DNA of 64,000 bases, from assembly GCA_022606135.1 (NCBI GenBank), contig JABYQN010000009.1:1141001-1205000 (forward strand), given 5' to 3'. The position numbers were made by a program, and so were the translations under genes. Positions 60,001 through 64,000 of the stretch are shown in pieces (the first letter of the stretch is position 1; every line of letters starts with the position of its first letter). Source of the DNA: Fomes fomentarius. Lineage: Eukaryota > Basidiomycota > Agaricomycetes > Polyporales > Polyporaceae. The notes beneath the pieces were generated by a model that was given only the letters and a program-made list of their open reading frames with translations, had not been told where the DNA came from and made no database searches.

Positions 60001-63000
60001 GCTTTCTGCCGGCCGTTCTGTGTCGTAAGGAGCGAGCGAGTGCAAGTGACAGCCAGTGGCTGTTCCCAGCCGCACTGGAGATAGAACCAGGCTGGCCGCG
60101 TACCTGTTGATCGGGGACTCGGATATTCCGCAATGGGCTCGGGGAGGTCTCAAAGAATGCGAGGACGGCAAACAGAGCATGCTTGAGGACGTCAGAGGGG
60201 ACGCCAACGCATACGATAAGTGAGGAGATCGCGGCGCGTCGATAGACCCGGGTGTCGGCTCTTCCTCCTTACACGTCCCGACTGGTGACGCACCTTGCCT
60301 CCGTCGGCACGTCGCCTTCCTTGTAAGATTGAGAAGGATGGGTCACTTGAGATATGGAGCATTTCAGCTAGATAATGGTGGACCAGGCACGTACCTTCTC
60401 TCGCGCGAGCATCTTCTAACCACCTGTTTGGTATCGTACACCCCACGTACGTGTAAGAACATGGTCGCGAAGGGAGAATGTCGGTATCTTGTTACTCGAT
60501 CGTTACCAGACGTCCGCTGTGTTTCCTGTGCAGTGAGTGTATCGATGGGCAGACGTGGACTCAACGCGGCTTGACGCATACACCTGACAACACAAGATAG
60601 GCCCATGTTACTGCATATACCTTCCTCAGTACGGGCTAAATGAATGTTACAGGTTGAGCAGCTGACAATGTGCCGCGCATAATGCGGGGTCGAGCTTGTA
60701 TGGCAAGCCATCAAGGTGGGGAGGAATCACAGAAAGCATATAGCCATTCGTGGGGTAGGGAATGTCTGCAGAACATCACCCAAAAACATCCGAGCGGGAC
60801 GGAAGGTGTCGCTCACCGAAACTATAGCGTTCAAGTCGTGTTGAGTACGTATGATGGTGATCTATCCCACATGGAGCCTCACGTTGATAGGCGGAGCCTC
60901 CCGTGGCAGTTCTGAGAACTAGCAAAGTGAATGGCAACGACTGCATTCGTGTAAGTATTCGCTGGGAGCACCGGCAGTAAGGATTAGCAAGGCGCCGATC
61001 TCCCAAAGGGTCCTCATGGTAACTGAGGGCTCCAAATAAAGCACTTACGTGAACCTGGCGCAAGGTGAGATCTTGACTTCCCAGTTGAGGAGGATGTAGG
61101 ACGGGGCTTGAGTCATCGGCGAAGCATATGCAATCGTCCGCCTTGACCCTCGTTAATTGCGTCCATCCCATAGAGTGGCTCGCGAACTCACTGTTGTGAG
61201 GCTACACGAGGTGATACATACGCTCCCGAGTGACTTCGCATGCCGTACAGGCGCAACAACATTCGGTCACTGGGGTCAGCAGACATACCCGCTGGGGTAA
61301 GGACATGGGGATGCCGTGAGACGGGGTCACCGGGGAATGACATGTCTGGACTTGGAATGTTTGGGGGGTTGGAAGCTTGGGAATGGGAGTTGCGTGTGTG
61401 TATGCGCCGTCGCGGGGCATATCAGACTAAATTGCTCCCTAAGCAATGCAAGACAAGGTCATACCTCCCCGACTGATGGAATCGGAAATTGGTACGACGA
61501 AAACGGGAGAAGACGGTCACGATGTGTGCTACTGCGGCGGGGCCACAGAGACAGGACGGAGACAGTGGCCGCGCGGCCGGGCAGGGACGGGGCGGCAAAG
61601 CGCGGGACCGGCGCACAACCTTATTCAACGTGGCTTGCCGGGGATGGAGTACTTACTATCCCTGCACTGTCATCCCCAGCCTTCGCTGTCAGGCCAAACA
61701 AGGCGACGGAGAGGCCGATCGCGGGCTATCTGAGCATCTGTGCCCGCGGCGCACCCGGCCGCATGACGCTAGAGGATGACGGAGACGTCGTGCGCTGACA
61801 GCGATCGCGACAGGGCCAGGGACCGCGACGCGAAGGTTTGTGGGGATGGATCCCTTGACCGACATCTGGCGAGATGAATTCCAAGTCACCCGTCGCCACA
61901 CGCCCCATTGGGGCTCGTAGCCCAAAGGCCGAGCACGGTGACAGTGCTCACCGGATCGCATGGTAGGGAACGCGAGATCGTGTGCGAGAGCGCACGCGAA
62001 GAGCGAGAGGCGAGCGTCGAGTGAGTGACTCTGGGATTCTCGCGAACGCGGCGAGAGCTCGCGACTCGCGACGAGAGGCGCGTCTGAGGAACAAGGGCGA
62101 AAGAACGCGAACGCAAACGCGAAGGACGAGAACTCGGACGGGTAAAATGGACGTCGAACAAACTCGACCGCTGCCGATGCTCACATGCACTCGAAACGCG
62201 GTCACGCCTATTCGCGCATGTGTCCTGCGGTTCGCAGACGCTTGGGGGGGTTCGCCCCAGTTTTGCACAGCAGGCTCTTTGTTGTCGACGTTGCGATGCA
62301 TTGATGCTCCACCGCGCTCGCGCCTCGGTTTGCACTTCTGTCAATGGACATGTGAAGGCACTGCTTCGCTGCATCTAGACCGCTTGCCATCCCATCGACG
62401 CCGTCGCCATTGGTCGGGAAGCGTGCGCCCGAAGTGCGTCGCGAGGTGTGCTGACTTAGTGCTCTGTGCGGGGACCAAAATAACATGAGCCGATCCTCTT
62501 GCGATGTGTGGGGCTCGAGGGACGTACAAGAGATGGCGCGAGCGCGCGTTTGCCCACCTTCGACCGAACACGATGGGGTCATCTGGTAGCCGATAACCCC
62601 TATGCGACAATCCTCGTCTTCCACGTCCGCCGCTTCTCAGTGGGATCGCTCGCATGAGCACAGGAGAAGCAGCGGAGCGGGAGATTAGATACGCTCGTGT
62701 GTACCAAAGGCAGATGCCCATTCACAATCGGACCTCTGTCGCGACAAGGCATGGAGGGATAGACATCCGTCTTGCGTCGCGGCATCCACAGTCCAAGGGA
62801 ATAGACATGGCCTGGCCTATCGTACGAACGTACCCTCCCGGAGTCTGAATATTATGGGGACGATCCCCAAGTATTGTCTCTCTTACAGTTGGCATGCGAA
62901 TTACCAAGTGCGGAGTATGCGAAGGCAGACGCACCGGAGGGTATTGGGCAACATGTACACAGCCTGGCTCGCGACGGGCTGCTATTCATTGGCCGCCGGC

Positions 63001-63932
63001 TTTCTCGTCCTCTGTGCTCTCGACCGGCCAATTCGTATCAGATGACGCTCCCGGCTATGAACGCTGCTGGTACCAGTGGGAAAGCCGGAATGTCGCGAGC
63101 AGAGATTGGGCCATGTCAAGTTTCCGATCCGAGCGTCAGCTGGAGGAGGCACACTAATACCGGCCTTCTTCTGGTTGGTTGCAACTTCCGATGTGGGAGG
63201 ATCTGGAGGCACAAGAGATGCGGGCGGGAGCGCGATCGCTGACGCTGCGAGGTTCCCATGAACGTGGACTTAAACCGAGGCTGGGAGGGCGAACATTCAG
63301 CGGCGGAGCGCCATGGAAGTCTTATGATCTTGCGAATGAGAATAGGAATGTCCTAGGATGTCGTACGAATGGGATGTATATAACGGCCGGATAGGGTATG
63401 GTCGGCCACGATGCTGGGAGAAGTGATACATGTCAAAGAACCTGTCCGATTAGCAAACAAGTCAGGCGGCGACCCCCAATATTGCGTGCGCAGATGACGC
63501 CTCGACGAACCACCACAGACATAGTGCAAACCGCGAGGCAGAGGCTAGACTGAAGCTGAGGCGGGTCAGAGGGTATGCGGCTGACCTAGCGAGGTCCGGT
63601 GAGAGTGCTGAAGGCGGTGGGTCATGTCGTGTGGTGCGCAGCGCTGGCTGGCAGCGTTAGATGATCAAAGTCACACTGAGCTTGTGCAGCACGGAGGCTT
63701 ATCTGGAGGAGGGACGGTTGGCCAGGCGAGATGCGTTGTGGCCACTATCCCCAGAATGGTCGGTCTGCAGAACTCCGCCACTCCGATCCGCTCCGCTGGA
63801 GAAAATAGTTTTGGGGGTGGGCGCTGGTGTCGAGATCGCCGAGGAAGGAAACGAGATGTGCCAATTGCGAGCCTGCTCAGATGAACGCCGAAATAGGTCA
63901 TCGCTCTCTACCGAGCCTGGACCGTCCTCGCC
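57068..63932. other. 7-kb region without a supported gene
   Basis: Many short open frames occur on all strands because of the high GC content, but none carries a recognisable domain. Notable sequence: a CGAAGGT tandem repeat at 58522-58546, a G-run followed by a GC palindrome near 58217-58232, and a stretch of CG-rich imperfect repeats at about 61980-62150. An intron-rich gene of an unfamiliar family could be hidden here. Confidence 0.4.
58522..58546. repeat. CGAAGGT tandem repeat
   Basis: Three and a half heptamer units in a row, followed by related CGAAG units up to 58565. Simple-sequence DNA in the gene-free region. Confidence 0.65.
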
Positions 63933-64000
63933 TATAAAGTTGCCTCCCAGTCCCTGCTTGCCCCCTCTCTCATCACCTCAGTCGTGTCTGCGTACCTGGC
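63933..64000 (+). promoter_or_regulatory. Core promoter of a gene starting beyond the window
   Basis: TATAAAG at 63933-63939 is followed by a CT-rich stretch (about 63942-63990) with no ATG before the window ends. This is the usual layout of a fungal core promoter and transcription start. Confidence 0.45.

Noticed and set aside
61982..62488. 168-codon plus-strand open frame
   Set aside because: It arises from CG-rich repeats with Arg runs; frames are open on both strands and no domain is visible.

Overview
The window looks like nuclear DNA of an Agaricomycete fungus (Basidiomycota), possibly a polypore. The evidence is many short (about 45-80 nt) GT-AG introns, GC-rich serine/proline-rich reading frames, and families typical of mushroom-forming fungi: DUF6533-type membrane protein, DUF6697-type coiled-coil proteins, a DUF5648 repeat protein and a fungal bestrophin. 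The placement rests on recognised families only; no search was run.

Layout. 1-256: 3' end of a coiled-coil gene (+). 654-1670: membrane protein (-). 3215-9390: one very long, or two overlapping, serine/proline-rich genes ending in an F-box protein (-). 10572-13412: SAM methyltransferase and four-span membrane protein (+). 14989-15732: unknown small protein (-). 16511-17215 and 19414-21386: two proteins with an OB fold resembling the N-terminal domain of RPA70 (-). 22271-24403: dead FAD monooxygenase (+). 24779-26490: phosphomannose isomerase (+). 27939-30012: DUF6533-type membrane protein (+). 30374-33165: DUF6697-type protein (+). 33569-38585: two apparently intact FAD monooxygenases in tandem (-). 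41328-41923: secreted DUF5648 protein (+). 42667-43829: triosephosphate isomerase (+). 44363-47021: second DUF6697-type protein (-). 47832-49758: NYN-domain RNase-like protein (-). 51362-53677: bestrophin (-), divergent from glycyl-tRNA synthetase 54077-57067 (+). The last 7 kb hold no gene I can support until a promoter-like segment at the right edge.

Housekeeping genes (TPI1, PMI40, GRS1) are interleaved with fast-evolving lineage-specific families. The 22-47 kb part carries two sets of inverted paralogues (monooxygenases, DUF6697-type) and one decayed copy, so it appears to have been rearranged by local duplication and inversion. There is no operon logic; each gene is its own unit with its own introns. 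Exon borders below were placed by eye from splice sites and frame continuity.
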